This document shows positions 54,494-63,368 of a stretch of 64,000 nt of DNA, piece after piece. The stretch's first letter is position 1; the number at the start of each line of letters is the position of its first letter. The notes beneath the pieces were generated by a model. That model was not told the DNA's origin. It made no database searches and saw only the letters and a program-made list of their open reading frames with translations. The stretch is from Aestuariibius sp. HNIBRBA575. GTDB taxonomy: Bacteria; Pseudomonadota; Alphaproteobacteria; Rhodobacterales; Rhodobacteraceae. The translations under genes were made by a program, and so were the position numbers. Location: positions 585,501 to 649,500 of the forward strand of contig NZ_CP162414.1 in assembly GCF_040932005.1 (NCBI RefSeq), given 5' to 3'.

Positions 54494-56149
54494 ATGGCAG
54501 CCTATCAATATGTCTATCACATGGACGGGGTTTCAAAAACCTATCCCGGTGGAAAGAAAACCTTTGAAAACATCCGGCTAAGCTTCTTGCCGGGGGTGAA
54601 AATCGGCGTGGTTGGCACCAACGGGGCCGGTAAATCGACGTTGATGCGGATCATGGCCGGAATCGACAAAGATTTCACCGGCGAAGCCTGGGCCGCAGAA
54701 GGTGCCAAAGTTGGCTATCTGCCCCAAGAGCCGCAATTGGATGAAAGCCTGAATGTGCGTGAAAATGTCATGCTGGGCGTGAAGGCCAAGAAAGACATTC
54801 TGGATCGCTATAACGAATTGGCGATGAATTATTCTGATGAAACAGCCGATGAAATGGCCAAGCTTCAGGATGAAATCGACAGCCAGAACCTATGGGATCT
54901 GGATGCGCAAATCGACGTCTCGATGGAGGCATTGCGCTGCCCGGCAGATGACGCGGATGTGTCAACCTTGTCGGGTGGTGAAAAACGCCGGGTTGCTCTG
55001 TGTCAATTGCTGTTAGAAGCGCCAGATATGTTGTTGCTCGATGAACCGACCAACCATTTGGACGCGGAAACCATTGCTTGGTTGCAGCAGCATCTGATTG
55101 ATTACAAAGGCACAATTTTGGTTGTCACCCATGATCGCTATTTCCTGGACGACATTACAGGCTGGATTTTGGAATTGGACCGGGGGTCAGGCATCCCTTA
55201 CGAAGGCAATTATTCCAGCTGGCTGGAACAAAAAGCAAAACGTCTGGAACAAGAAGCCCGCGAAGACAAATCCAAACAGAAAACGCTGGAACGCGAACTG
55301 GAATGGATGCGACAGGGGCAAAAGGCGCGTCAGGCAAAATCCAAGGCGCGTATCTCGGCTTATAATGATCTGGCAAGCCAATCTGAGCGTGAAAAACTGT
55401 CGCGTGCGCAGATCATTATCCCCAATGGTCAACGCTTGGGCAGCAAAGTGATCGACGTCGAAAACATGACCAAGGCGATGGGCGATAAGCTGTTGATCGA
55501 AAACCTTGAATTCAGCCTGCCACCCGGTGGGATTGTCGGGGTGATCGGGCCAAACGGCGCGGGTAAATCTACCTTGTTCCGGATGTTGACCGGTCAGGAA
55601 AAGCCCGATGGCGGGGAAATTTCGATGGGCGACACGGTGCAACTGTCTTATGTCGATCAATCCCGTGACGCTCTGGATCCAAACGCAACCGTTTGGGAAG
55701 AGATTTCTGACGGCGGCGAAGTTATCCAGCTTGGCGATGCCCAAATGAACAGCCGCGCCTATTGTTCCGCGTTTAATTTCAAAGGCGGCGATCAGCAGAA
55801 AAAAGTTGGTATCCTGTCAGGTGGTGAACGCAATCGCGTGCATCTGGCCAAGTTGCTAAAAGCGGGCGGAAACGTTCTGTTGCTCGATGAACCGACCAAC
55901 GATCTGGACGTCGAAACCCTACGAGCCCTCGAAGATGCGCTGGTCGATTTCGCCGGTTGCGCGGTCGTGATTTCGCACGATCGTTTCTTCTTGGATCGGA
56001 TTTGTACGCATATCCTGGCCTTCGAAGGCGACGCGCATGTGGAATGGTTCGAAGGCAACTTTGAAGATTACGAAGAGGACAAAAAACGTCGTCTTGGTGC
56101 CGATGCATTGGAACCTAAGCGCCTGAAACACAAGAAATTTGCGCGCTAA
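54494..56149 (+). CDS. ettA: Energy-dependent translational throttle protein EttA (ABC-F)
   Basis: 551 residues from ATG 54494 ([10 protein letters not shown]), CGGAG upstream. Two ABC domains: Walker [10 protein letters not shown] and GPNGAGKST, signatures LSGGEKRR and LSGGERNR, Walker [12 protein letters not shown] and [11 protein letters not shown]. The arm and the linker with [10 protein letters not shown] lie between them. No membrane domain: ABC-F proteins act on the ribosome, where EttA gates initiation according to ADP/ATP. Followed by a clear terminator. Confidence 0.95.
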   Translation: MAAYQYVYHMDGVSKTYPGGKKTFENIRLSFLPGVKIGVVGTNGAGKSTLMRIMAGIDKDFTGEAWAAEGAKVGYLPQEPQLDESLNVRENVMLGVKAKKDILDRYNELAMNYSDETADEMAKLQDEIDSQNLWDLDAQIDVSMEALRCPADDADVSTLSGGEKRRVALCQLLLEAPDMLLLDEPTNHLDAETIAWLQQHLIDYKGTILVVTHDRYFLDDITGWILELDRGSGIPYEGNYSSWLEQKAKRLEQEAREDKSKQKTLERELEWMRQGQKARQAKSKARISAYNDLASQSEREKLSRAQIIIPNGQRLGSKVIDVENMTKAMGDKLLIENLEFSLPPGGIVGVIGPNGAGKSTLFRMLTGQEKPDGGEISMGDTVQLSYVDQSRDALDPNATVWEEISDGGEVIQLGDAQMNSRAYCSAFNFKGGDQQKKVGILSGGERNRVHLAKLLKAGGNVLLLDEPTNDLDVETLRALEDALVDFAGCAVVISHDRFFLDRICTHILAFEGDAHVEWFEGNFEDYEEDKKRRLGADALEPKRLKHKKFAR

Positions 56150-56173
56150 TCATACCGATTTTGACGATCAAAT

Positions 56174-56202
56174 GCGGGGCTTAGATTAGGCCCCGCTTTT
56201 TT
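56174..56202 (+). terminator. Rho-independent terminator of ettA
   Basis: GCGGGGC (56174-56180), a 9-base loop, GCCCCGC (56190-56196) and TTTTTT: a perfect 7-bp GC stem with T-run, 24 bases after the ettA stop. Confidence 0.9.
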
Positions 56203-56307
56203 GTGAATTTGAACCTGAAGCCGTTCAAACCTGAGTGAAGTGGCCGAAAGTGAATACCGGAATGGCTGCAAATCCGGCATGGTCTGCGCAGCCCAAAGGA
56301 GCCAATT

Positions 56308-56682
56308 ATGCAAGTAAACCGGTATTTGATCGCAACTGTTTTGGTGATCGGCGTCTCGATTGCCGCCCATTTGGGCAAGTTTCATATCACATTGGGCGCG
56401 CACCCGTTTTGGGCGACAAAAGCCATCCTTTTTGGCACACCAATCGGGCTGGCATTTGCTTTGGGGCTTGTGCGGATATTGGGGCGGGAAAAATGGCTAT
56501 CGGCTGTGTTTGCTGTGCTGATGATTGGCGCGTTTTGGGTGGCGTATTCCGGAAAAATCCAGTTTGCCGCATCCTATGCAGAAGACATTGCCGCAGGCCA
56601 AAGATGGTTTTTCGGCTGGATCGGATTTTGCGCCGCCTTTTCAGGTCTGATGGCCGCGCTTGTGATGATCAGGCGCGATTGA
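56308..56682 (+). CDS. Small inner-membrane protein of unknown function
   Basis: 124 residues with about four hydrophobic helices (YLIATVLVIGVSIAAHL, AILFGTPIGLAFALGL, WLSAVFAVLMIGAFWVAYS, FGWIGFCAAFSGLMAALVM). ATG 56308 has AAAGGAG 8 bases upstream. No family recognised. The protein is convergent with trxC, with 6 bases between stops. Confidence 0.75.
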   Translation: MQVNRYLIATVLVIGVSIAAHLGKFHITLGAHPFWATKAILFGTPIGLAFALGLVRILGREKWLSAVFAVLMIGAFWVAYSGKIQFAASYAEDIAAGQRWFFGWIGFCAAFSGLMAALVMIRRD

Positions 56683-56688
56683 AATGGC

Positions 56689-57111
56689 CTAAGAGCCGCC
56701 CCATTTCTGGATCGCACTTGCTGGCATAGCGCCAGATTGGCGTTTCACTTCTTTGCCACTTTTGAATTTGATCATCGTGGGAATGCCGCGAATGCCATAT
56801 TTCGTGCTGGCCTTTTGATGGGCCTCTGTGTTGAGCTTTACCAGACGGGCCTTGCCGTTTAAGCTGTTGGCCGCTTTGGAAAATTCCGGAGCCATTTGGC
56901 GACAGGGACCACACCAAGGTGCCCAAAAATCGACGATCAATGGCAGGTCGTCATTGCGCGCGGCCTTTTGCAATGTGGCCAGATCGATTTCGGGGGCTTT
57001 GCCGGTGACCAGACGCGAACCGCAGGTGGCGCATTTGGCCGAGGCCAGTCGGTCACTGGGCGCACGGTTCACTTGGCCGCATTCAAAACAGGTTAATTTT
57101 AGCTGGGTCAC
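56689..57111 (-). CDS. trxC: Thioredoxin 2 (TrxC-type)
   Basis: 140 residues. An N-terminal zinc ribbon with CFEC and CATC pairs, then a thioredoxin fold with the active site DFWAPWCGPCRQMAP and the cis-Pro in IRGIPTMI. Zinc-binding and the two domains identify TrxC rather than TrxA. It reduces disulfides, often under oxidative stress. Length normal. Confidence 0.94.
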   Translation of the reverse strand: MTQLKLTCFECGQVNRAPSDRLASAKCATCGSRLVTGKAPEIDLATLQKAARNDDLPLIVDFWAPWCGPCRQMAPEFSKAANSLNGKARLVKLNTEAHQKASTKYGIRGIPTMIKFKSGKEVKRQSGAMPASAIQKWGGS

Positions 57112-57197
57112 CGGGCGGCTCCTTCATATGTGATGCTTCAAATATGTTGGGAAACCGCCCCGGACAAGGTCAAGCAGATCACGTGATGCAAACGTGA

Positions 57198-57563
57198 TCA
57201 GGCCGCGGTTTTTTCCGCAGGTTTTTCTTCTGACTGATCAGCGTCCGCCGCTTCCGTTTCTGGCGCAAGGTCTGCTACTGGTTCCGCTTCGGCTTCTGCG
57301 GTCTCCTCTACCGCCGTCTCTGGCGTGTCTTGAGCGGTCGCTTCTTCGCTTGGGGCGGGCAGGGCCAGGGCTTCGTCGGGCATGTGTTCGGGCAAATTCA
57401 CCAAAATGGTGCTATTGGCCGCATCAATTGTGATCAGCGGCATCGACTCCAATGTGCTCAGCACGTCATTCACTTCGCCCAAAGCGCGTTCAACAGTTTG
57501 GCGCTGGGTTTCAATGACGGCTTCTACTTTGTTGTTTTTACGTCCGAAAAGGAATTTGAACAT
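57198..57563 (-). CDS. Small hypothetical protein with acidic Ala/Glu tail
   Basis: 121 residues. The first 60 residues are mixed (MFKFLFGRKNNKVEAVIETQ, then LITIDAANSTILVNLPEHMP); the rest is a low-complexity run of Ala, Glu, Thr and Pro, likely disordered. No family recognised. It lies 86 bases upstream of trxC on the same strand. Convergence of a short ordered head and a disordered tail suggests a binding role, but nothing specific. Confidence 0.65.
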   Translation of the reverse strand: MFKFLFGRKNNKVEAVIETQRQTVERALGEVNDVLSTLESMPLITIDAANSTILVNLPEHMPDEALALPAPSEEATAQDTPETAVEETAEAEAEPVADLAPETEAADADQSEEKPAEKTAA

Positions 57564-57852
57564 GGGAACTGGCCTTTTGATTCTGGGGTTATGCCAACAT
57601 ATAATCCCTAGATAGTGGGTGTGTAGGGGAAAGCTGTCGCGTTTCCCTCATAAGCGGGAAATTGCAAGGTTAAAGGTCCAATTTTAGGGCTGAAAAGTCG
57701 ATATTTCTTGCATTTTTCGAAAATAGCTATATCTGCGAGCACGCGAGTTACTGCTATCGACCACTGTATCCTTCTAAGGCCCAGTTCTTCGATCCAGACC
57801 TGACGAGCCAAATCGCTGCACGTCGCGAGCGAAATTTGTAAGGAGAATACGG

Positions 57853-58062
57853 ATGGCTACTGGCACCGTAAAATGGTTCAACACAACCAAAGGCTTCGGC
57901 TTTATTGCACCAGACGAAGGCGGCAAAGACGTTTTCGTACACATTTCTGCTGTTGAGCGTTCCGGCCTGACCGGCCTGGCTGACAACCAGAAAGTAGAAT
58001 TTGAACTGCAAGCTGGCCGTGACGGTCGTGAATCTGCGGTTAATCTGACACTGGTTGACTAA
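57853..58062 (+). CDS. cspA: Cold-shock protein (CspA family)
   Basis: 69 residues. RNP1 KGFGFIAPD and RNP2 DVFVHISAV define the OB-fold RNA chaperone; starts ATG 57853 with AAGGAG 8 bases upstream. A long 5' region (about 140 bases from TTGCAT 57708-57713 and a TATATC-like box about 57728-57733) would form a leader typical of cold-inducible csp genes. The promoter assignment is tentative. The DUF4329 gene begins 43 bases downstream. Confidence 0.95.
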   Translation: MATGTVKWFNTTKGFGFIAPDEGGKDVFVHISAVERSGLTGLADNQKVEFELQAGRDGRESAVNLTLVD

Positions 58063-58105
58063 ACCACGTCTTGAAAAGACTCATGCGGGGCACAATACTG
58101 CCCCC

Positions 58106-58675
58106 ATGAAACATTTTACTTATGCATTAACGACCATCGCCTGTATGGCGACCAGCGCGATCGCCCAAGAGGCGGTTGTGCATGATCTGGGCGGAACACG
58201 CGAAGCGACCGGCGCCGGAGAAGAGCTGGATTTCATCATGGAAATCCTGGGGGAACTGAACCCGCAATCCATTGAAATTAACAAAGAAATCTGCGGCTAT
58301 ATTGGTTATAACCGCTTGGGCGAATTGGTTCATACGCGCAATATGATTGGCGAAGAGGCCAGTTGTTGGTTGCCGCAATGGCCCACCAAAATGGTGGTTG
58401 TGGCCAGCTATCACACCCATTCGACCTATTCGCCGGAATATGATTCCGAAATACCGTCGCTGACCGATTATGAATCTGACGAAGCGTCGGGCATTGATGG
58501 ATATGTGGCCACACCGGGCGGGCGGCTTTGGTATATTGATACCGACGCCGAACGCGTGTCTCAGATTTGCGGCGTGGGGTGTTTGCCTGCGGATCCCAAT
58601 TTCATTGATGAACCCAAAGGGCGCATCCGCGAGAGTTATTCGCTACGCGCGCTTTATAAACGGGCGGGAAATTAG
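58106..58675 (+). CDS. Secreted DUF4329-type protein with a JAMM-like metal motif
   Basis: 189 residues from ATG 58106 (MKHFTYALTT), with a signal peptide (cleavage near AIAQEA). ICGYIGYNRLGELVHT followed by SYHTHSTYSPEYDSE and TDYESD gives a HxH...D pattern, as in JAB/MPN metalloprotease folds of the DUF4329 family. A catalytic role, such as isopeptide or peptide cleavage, is a possibility not shown by sequence. An earlier in-frame start at 58055 overlaps the cold-shock gene and is less likely. Four cysteines suggest disulfides after export. Confidence 0.82.
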   Translation: MKHFTYALTTIACMATSAIAQEAVVHDLGGTREATGAGEELDFIMEILGELNPQSIEINKEICGYIGYNRLGELVHTRNMIGEEASCWLPQWPTKMVVVASYHTHSTYSPEYDSEIPSLTDYESDEASGIDGYVATPGGRLWYIDTDAERVSQICGVGCLPADPNFIDEPKGRIRESYSLRALYKRAGN

Positions 58676-58680
58676 CCAGT

Positions 58681-59295
58681 TTAGGGCGTGATCACATCCA
58701 ATATCGCGGGCCCCATAGCGTCGACAATCAGGGTGACGCCGGTCGCATTGGGGTGGATCCCATCGGCCTGCATCACGTCGCGCAATTCGGCGGGCGTTTC
58801 GCCAATGCTGCGTAAGCCCTCGAAAAAGCTGGGGAAATATCCGGTGCCATATTGCGCGGCCAGATCGGGATACATCTGATCAAAGGCCGATTTGTAATCC
58901 GGGCCGTAATTGGACGGGGCCTGCATGCCCACCAATAGCACCTGCACCTCGGCCATTTGGGCCGCTTGCAATATACCGTCCAAATTGGCTGCGGAATTGG
59001 CCGGGTCAATGCCGCGCAACACGTCATTGCCCCCCAGCGCCACGATCAACACATCCACATCTGGCGTCAATGTCCAGGCCGCACGCGACAATCCGCCTGC
59101 CGTGGTGTCGCCCGAAACACCTGCATTGATCATCACCACATCCGCGCCGTTTTCGGTCAGCCAAGCCTGCATCTGTGGTACAAATCCGTCCCTTTCAGGC
59201 AGGCCATAGCCCTGCGTCAGGCTGTCGCCCAAAGCGGCAATTGTGATCGGTTCAGCATTTGCAAACAAAGGCAGGATATTTAGGCTCAAAATCAA
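58681..59295 (-). CDS. tesA: SGNH arylesterase/lysophospholipase, TesA-like
   Basis: About 204 residues. Block I AALGDSLTQGYGLP (Ser), block II NAGVSGDTTAGG, block III LIVALGGNDVLRG (Asn), block V DVMQADGIHPN (Asp, His). The signal-like LNILPLFANAEP precedes it. No ATG or GTG exists in frame between the signal and 59369; TTG 59295 (or 59289) is the first usable codon, so the start is uncertain or the gene was damaged at its 5' end. It is divergent from a YbbA-like gene, as tesA is in E. coli. Confidence 0.85.
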   Translation of the reverse strand: MILSLNILPLFANAEPITIAALGDSLTQGYGLPERDGFVPQMQAWLTENGADVVMINAGVSGDTTAGGLSRAAWTLTPDVDVLIVALGGNDVLRGIDPANSAANLDGILQAAQMAEVQVLLVGMQAPSNYGPDYKSAFDQMYPDLAAQYGTGYFPSFFEGLRSIGETPAELRDVMQADGIHPNATGVTLIVDAMGPAILDVITP

Positions 59296-59368
59296 TGCGG
59301 TTGCTGTCTTGCTGATTTTGAATACGCGCCCATATGCAAAAGACCGACATTTAGTGAAAGCCAGATTT

Positions 59369-60058
59369 ATGACTGATCCGATTTTGTCCCTGAACGATGT
59401 GTCCTTGTCGCTGCGATCCAATGCTGGGCAGGTCGATATTTTGCATTCCATTTCGATGGATGTTTCAGCGGGGGAAACGCTGGGATTGATCGGGCCTAGC
59501 GGGTCGGGCAAATCGTCACTCCTTATGCTTATGGGCGGGCTGGAACAGGCCAGCGCCGGGAAAATAACCGCGTTGGGGCAGGACCTGACCGCCATGGACG
59601 AAGACGCCTTGGCGAGGTTCCGCAGGGATCATATGGGGGTGGTGTTCCAAAGCTTCCACCTTATTCCCACAATGACTGCACTGGAAAATGTTGCAACTCC
59701 GTTAGAATTGGCGGGGGAAAAGGACGCATTTGCGCGCGCGGCGGCAGAATTGGATGCGGTGGGCCTGTCTCATCGGGCGGATCATTATCCCGGTCAAATG
59801 TCGGGCGGTGAACAGCAACGGGTTGCGCTGGCCCGTGCAGCGGCCCCGCGTCCTGCGATTTTGCTGGCGGATGAACCGACGGGGAATTTGGACGAAACCA
59901 ATGGCGCGGCGATCGTTGATTTGTTGATGGGATTGCGGGACCGGCACGGGGCAACACTGATCTTGGTGACCCATTCGGGCGAATTGGCGGCGCGATGTGA
60001 CCGCGTTGTGCGGCTGCGTGACGGCCGGGTAGACACCCTGCAGCAGGCCGCAGAATGA
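59369..60058 (+). CDS. ybbA: ABC transporter ATP-binding protein, YbbA-like
   Basis: 229 residues from ATG 59369 (MTDPILSLNDV). Walker A IGPSGSGKSS, signature MSGGEQQRVA, Walker B ILLADEPTGNLDE and H-loop TLILVTHS, the LolD/MacB-type small ATPase class. It pairs with the permease that overlaps it by ATGA. Divergent from the TesA-like gene, exactly the E. coli tesA/ybbA/ybbP arrangement, so a role in lipid or lysophospholipid handling at the envelope is inferred. Confidence 0.92.
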   Translation: MTDPILSLNDVSLSLRSNAGQVDILHSISMDVSAGETLGLIGPSGSGKSSLLMLMGGLEQASAGKITALGQDLTAMDEDALARFRRDHMGVVFQSFHLIPTMTALENVATPLELAGEKDAFARAAAELDAVGLSHRADHYPGQMSGGEQQRVALARAAAPRPAILLADEPTGNLDETNGAAIVDLLMGLRDRHGATLILVTHSGELAARCDRVVRLRDGRVDTLQQAAE

Positions 60059-62586
60059 GCGTCGCACAGGCGGCGCGCATCGCCCGGCGCGAATTGCGCG
60101 GGGGCCTGCGCGGATTTCGGATTTTTCTGGCTTGTCTGGCCTTGGGCGTGGCGGCCATCGCCGCCGTGGGCACGGTGCGCGCGTCCATCGCCGCCGGATT
60201 GGCCGCCGAAGGGGCCGCATTGTTGGGCGGCGACGCTGAGGTGCGGTTCACCTATCGCTACGCAAGCGAAGACGAACGCAACTGGATGAACTCAATCGCT
60301 GAAACGGTGTCCGAAACGGTCGATTTCCGGTCCATGGCCGTGGTTCCAAATCCAGACGGGGATGCGGAACGCGCCCTGACCCAAGTGATGGGTGTGGATG
60401 ATCCCTATCCGTTGATTGGGCGGGTGCAACTGGACCCTGACATTGATCTGGACGTTGCGCTAAATGGCACAGATGGGCTGCCCGGTGGGGTGATGCAACG
60501 GGTACTGGCGGACCGGCTGGGATTGAAACCCGGTGATGTGTTTCGGCTAGGCGTGCAGGATTTTGTGCTGGGGGCGGTGCTAGAACGGTATCCGGATGAT
60601 GCGGGCGGCGGGTTCAGCCTTGGACCGCGCAGCATCGTGCGCAGGGTTGATCTGGCGCAGTCCGGGTTGCTGGCCGACGGGACCCTGTTTGAAAGCAATT
60701 ACCGGCTTGATCTGCCCGATGGTGCGGATCTGGCCGCATTAGAAGCCGAAGCAGAACACCGTTATCGTGATACTGGACTGCGCTGGCAGGATGCGCGCAA
60801 CGGCGCGCCGGGCATGACTCGGTTTGTGGATCGGATCGGCGCGTTTCTGATCTTGGTCGGCCTATCAGGGTTGGCCGTCGGTGGGGTCGGTGTGTCCGCC
60901 GCTGTGCGCGCCTATTTGGCCGGCAAAACCGGTGTCATTGCCACGTTGAAGACCCTCGGGGCGACGCGCAACATCATCTTTCAGACCTATTTCATCCAAA
61001 TCGGCGTTTTGACCTTGGTTGGGGTGGCGTTGGGGTTGATCCTTGGCGTTGTGATCCCTTTGGCCTTGGCCCCTGTGATCGCGGCGCAATTGCCGATCCC
61101 GGCCTTGTTTGCGGTCTATCCCTCGGTCCTGATCGAGGCGGCGATTTACGGGGTTTTGACCGCGCTGATATTCACATTGTGGCCCTTGGCCCGCGCAGAG
61201 GAAATCAAGGCCGCCACCTTGTTTCGGGACGCATTTGGGTCCGTGCGCGGCCTGCCTGCGCTACGCTATGTTATTGCGACGCTGGGCTTGGTCGGTCTGC
61301 TGCTGGCGGCGGCGATCTGGTTTTCGGGGACGATGTTTCTGACATTGTGGACCGCAGGCGGCATCACGGGGGCGCTCATCCTATTGGTGCTGGCGGCGAT
61401 GCTGGCGCGGGCTGTCGCACGTCGGTCCCGCGTCTGGGCACGGGGGCGTCCATCGCTGCGTTCCGCTCTGGCGGCGATTGGTGATCCGGGCGGGGAAACC
61501 ACATCGGTTGTCTTATCGCTCGGATTGGGATTGGCGGTGCTGGCCGCTGTTGGGCAGATCGACGGAAATTTGCGAAACTCAATTGCGGATGAATTGCCGG
61601 ATGTCGCGCCGTCTTATTTCTTTGTTGATATTCAGCCCGGCCAAATTGATGGATTTCATGAGCGGCTGAACGGCGATACAGGCGTTTCACAGGTTGAGGC
61701 GGCACCGATGCTGCGGGGTATTATCACCCGCATCAATGGCCAACCGGCCGCCGATGTGGTGGGGGATCATTGGGTGATCCAGGGGGATCGCGGCGTGACC
61801 TATGCCGGGGCATTGCCCGATGGGACAACCCTAACCGAAGGTGCGTGGTGGGGCGAAGATTATGCCGGACCTCCGTTGATCAGTTTTTCTGACGAAGAGG
61901 CCCGCGAAATGGGGCTCTCTATCGGGGATGAAATCACGATTAACATTTTGGGACGCGACATCGTCGCCACCCTTGCCAGTTTTCGCGAAGTGCATTTTGA
62001 AACCGCAGGAATTGGGTTTGTGATTTCGATGAATCCCGGGGCCTTGGCGGGGGCGCCTCATAGCTGGATCGCCACCGTTTACGCACAAGAGGACGCAGAA
62101 GCCGCGATTTTGCGGGATCTAGCGCAGGCCTATCCCAATATCACGGCCATCCGTGTACGGGATGGCATTGACCGCGTGGTAGAAGTCCTGAGCGGGATCG
62201 CAACAGCGACGCGCTACGGAGCAGGCGCAACATTGCTGACCGGATTTCTGGTGCTGATGGGGGCGGCTGCGGCGGGTGAACGGGCGCGTACCTATGAAAG
62301 CGCGGTGCTGAAAACCTTGGGCGCATCACGCGCACGCATTTTGGGCAGCTTTGCATTGCGTGCCGCGTTGCTTGGGGCGGCGGCCGGGATTGTGTCGCTG
62401 TTTGCCGGGATATTGGGGGGCTGGGCCGTCAGCAAGTTTGTGATGGAGAGTGATTTTACCATCATCTGGGGGTCCGCATTGGCCATTGTCGTCGGCGGCA
62501 TTGTGGCGACATTGTTGGCGGGTTTGTTGTTTGCACTGCGCCCCTTGGCGGCACGGCCTGCGCAAATTTTGCGCGCCCGCGAATAA
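60055..62586 (+). CDS. ybbP: FtsX-like ABC transporter permease, YbbP-like
   Basis: 843 residues. Ten or so hydrophobic helices: one at the N-terminus (FRIFLACLALGVAAIAAVGT), a block near 265-470 and a C-terminal FtsX block (TLLTGFLVLMGAAAAGERAR, then TLGASRARILGSFALRAALLG). Two large periplasmic domains lie between. Overlaps ybbA by ATGA at 60055. The pair is thought to be an envelope-lipid exporter in the FtsX/LolCE superfamily; the substrate is unproven. Confidence 0.9.
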   Translation: MSVAQAARIARRELRGGLRGFRIFLACLALGVAAIAAVGTVRASIAAGLAAEGAALLGGDAEVRFTYRYASEDERNWMNSIAETVSETVDFRSMAVVPNPDGDAERALTQVMGVDDPYPLIGRVQLDPDIDLDVALNGTDGLPGGVMQRVLADRLGLKPGDVFRLGVQDFVLGAVLERYPDDAGGGFSLGPRSIVRRVDLAQSGLLADGTLFESNYRLDLPDGADLAALEAEAEHRYRDTGLRWQDARNGAPGMTRFVDRIGAFLILVGLSGLAVGGVGVSAAVRAYLAGKTGVIATLKTLGATRNIIFQTYFIQIGVLTLVGVALGLILGVVIPLALAPVIAAQLPIPALFAVYPSVLIEAAIYGVLTALIFTLWPLARAEEIKAATLFRDAFGSVRGLPALRYVIATLGLVGLLLAAAIWFSGTMFLTLWTAGGITGALILLVLAAMLARAVARRSRVWARGRPSLRSALAAIGDPGGETTSVVLSLGLGLAVLAAVGQIDGNLRNSIADELPDVAPSYFFVDIQPGQIDGFHERLNGDTGVSQVEAAPMLRGIITRINGQPAADVVGDHWVIQGDRGVTYAGALPDGTTLTEGAWWGEDYAGPPLISFSDEEAREMGLSIGDEITINILGRDIVATLASFREVHFETAGIGFVISMNPGALAGAPHSWIATVYAQEDAEAAILRDLAQAYPNITAIRVRDGIDRVVEVLSGIATATRYGAGATLLTGFLVLMGAAAAGERARTYESAVLKTLGASRARILGSFALRAALLGAAAGIVSLFAGILGGWAVSKFVMESDFTIIWGSALAIVVGGIVATLLAGLLFALRPLAARPAQILRARE

Positions 62587-62604
62587 TCTGCAGGCGCATG
62601 TGCC

Positions 62605-63210
62605 TTAGCGTGCTGAAATGCTGGCGACGGGGTAATCTGATCGTGCCCCGTCATTGTCTTCAAACCATGACAGATAGGCGAACCCCAGTTCTGGCAACAA
62701 AACAAGCCCGTCGACCAATTGTTCGGCCCCGTCATAATGCACCATGATATCAATGGCTTCGTAGCTGCAGTCGCCGATGATCTGGGTGCGTGGACCGCCC
62801 ATCGCAAAGGTTTGTGTTTCCGGGGATGTGCCATCCGCATCGGTGAGGGTCACGTCCGCCTGCCATCTGGCGCCAGCTTGGGGGATTGGCATTTGCGCGA
62901 TGGACATCGGAAAGGCCGTGGTCAAACGCGAGCCAAAATCAGGCTGACCATCAATGATGTCCTGTGACACCAGCAAATAGACCCCATAGGCCAGATCCAA
63001 CTGATATTGATCATCGCCGGGATTGCCGCCAACCGCCCGCACCAGCCCTTCTTTCATGCTGGTATACACTTCTTGGGTGCCATCGGTGAAATTCAACTGA
63101 ATGCCGCGTTGCAAATCAGAGGCAATCGGGCAAGCCACCGCCATCCCCCCGATCAAGGTGCAAGCGGCGACAGCTGTGGCGAAAACGAAAGGCGTGTTAG
63201 AAAAGGTCAT
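62605..63210 (-). CDS. Hypothetical secreted protein
   Basis: 201 residues from ATG 63210. A signal peptide (FVFATAVAACTLIGGMAVAC) with Cys at the cleavage side, so a lipoprotein is possible. The mature part contains DLQRGIQLNFTDGTQEVYTS and IIGDCSYEAIDI. No domain recognised. A longer frame to 63477 runs through an inverted repeat and terminator and is rejected. Its 5' region holds a GTCAAG...CTTGAC-type inverted repeat. Convergent with ybbP, 18 bases between the stops. Confidence 0.72.
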   Translation of the reverse strand: MTFSNTPFVFATAVAACTLIGGMAVACPIASDLQRGIQLNFTDGTQEVYTSMKEGLVRAVGGNPGDDQYQLDLAYGVYLLVSQDIIDGQPDFGSRLTTAFPMSIAQMPIPQAGARWQADVTLTDADGTSPETQTFAMGGPRTQIIGDCSYEAIDIMVHYDGAEQLVDGLVLLPELGFAYLSWFEDNDGARSDYPVASISAR

Positions 63211-63292
63211 GGGATACCCAATTGAAAATTCAGCGATACCGAAGGCAATGTCACATCGGCTTAGCCAAGCTTCGTCTTTTGGGGGCCAATGC

Positions 63293-63319
63293 GTCAAGTC
63301 CGGTCTGTCAGACCTTGAC
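63293..63319 (-). promoter_or_regulatory. Interrupted inverted repeat upstream of the secreted protein
   Basis: GTCAA (63293-63297) ... GGTCTG (63302-63307) T CAGACC (63309-63314) TTGAC (63315-63319), a symmetric site broken by a four-base insert in the left arm. It lies 83 bases upstream of the ATG at 63210. It may be an operator or a hairpin; no T-run. Confidence 0.35.
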
Positions 63320-63334
63320 GATATGATCGGACGT

Positions 63335-63359
63335 AAAAAAGGGCGCCAAACAGGCGCCC
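63335..63359 (-). terminator. Rho-independent terminator of the right-edge gene
   Basis: On the minus strand GGGCGCC TGTTT GGCGCCC followed by TTTTTT: a perfect 7-bp stem (63341-63347 with 63353-63359), 9 bases after the stop at 63369. Confidence 0.88.
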
Positions 63360-63368
63360 CAATGTCGA

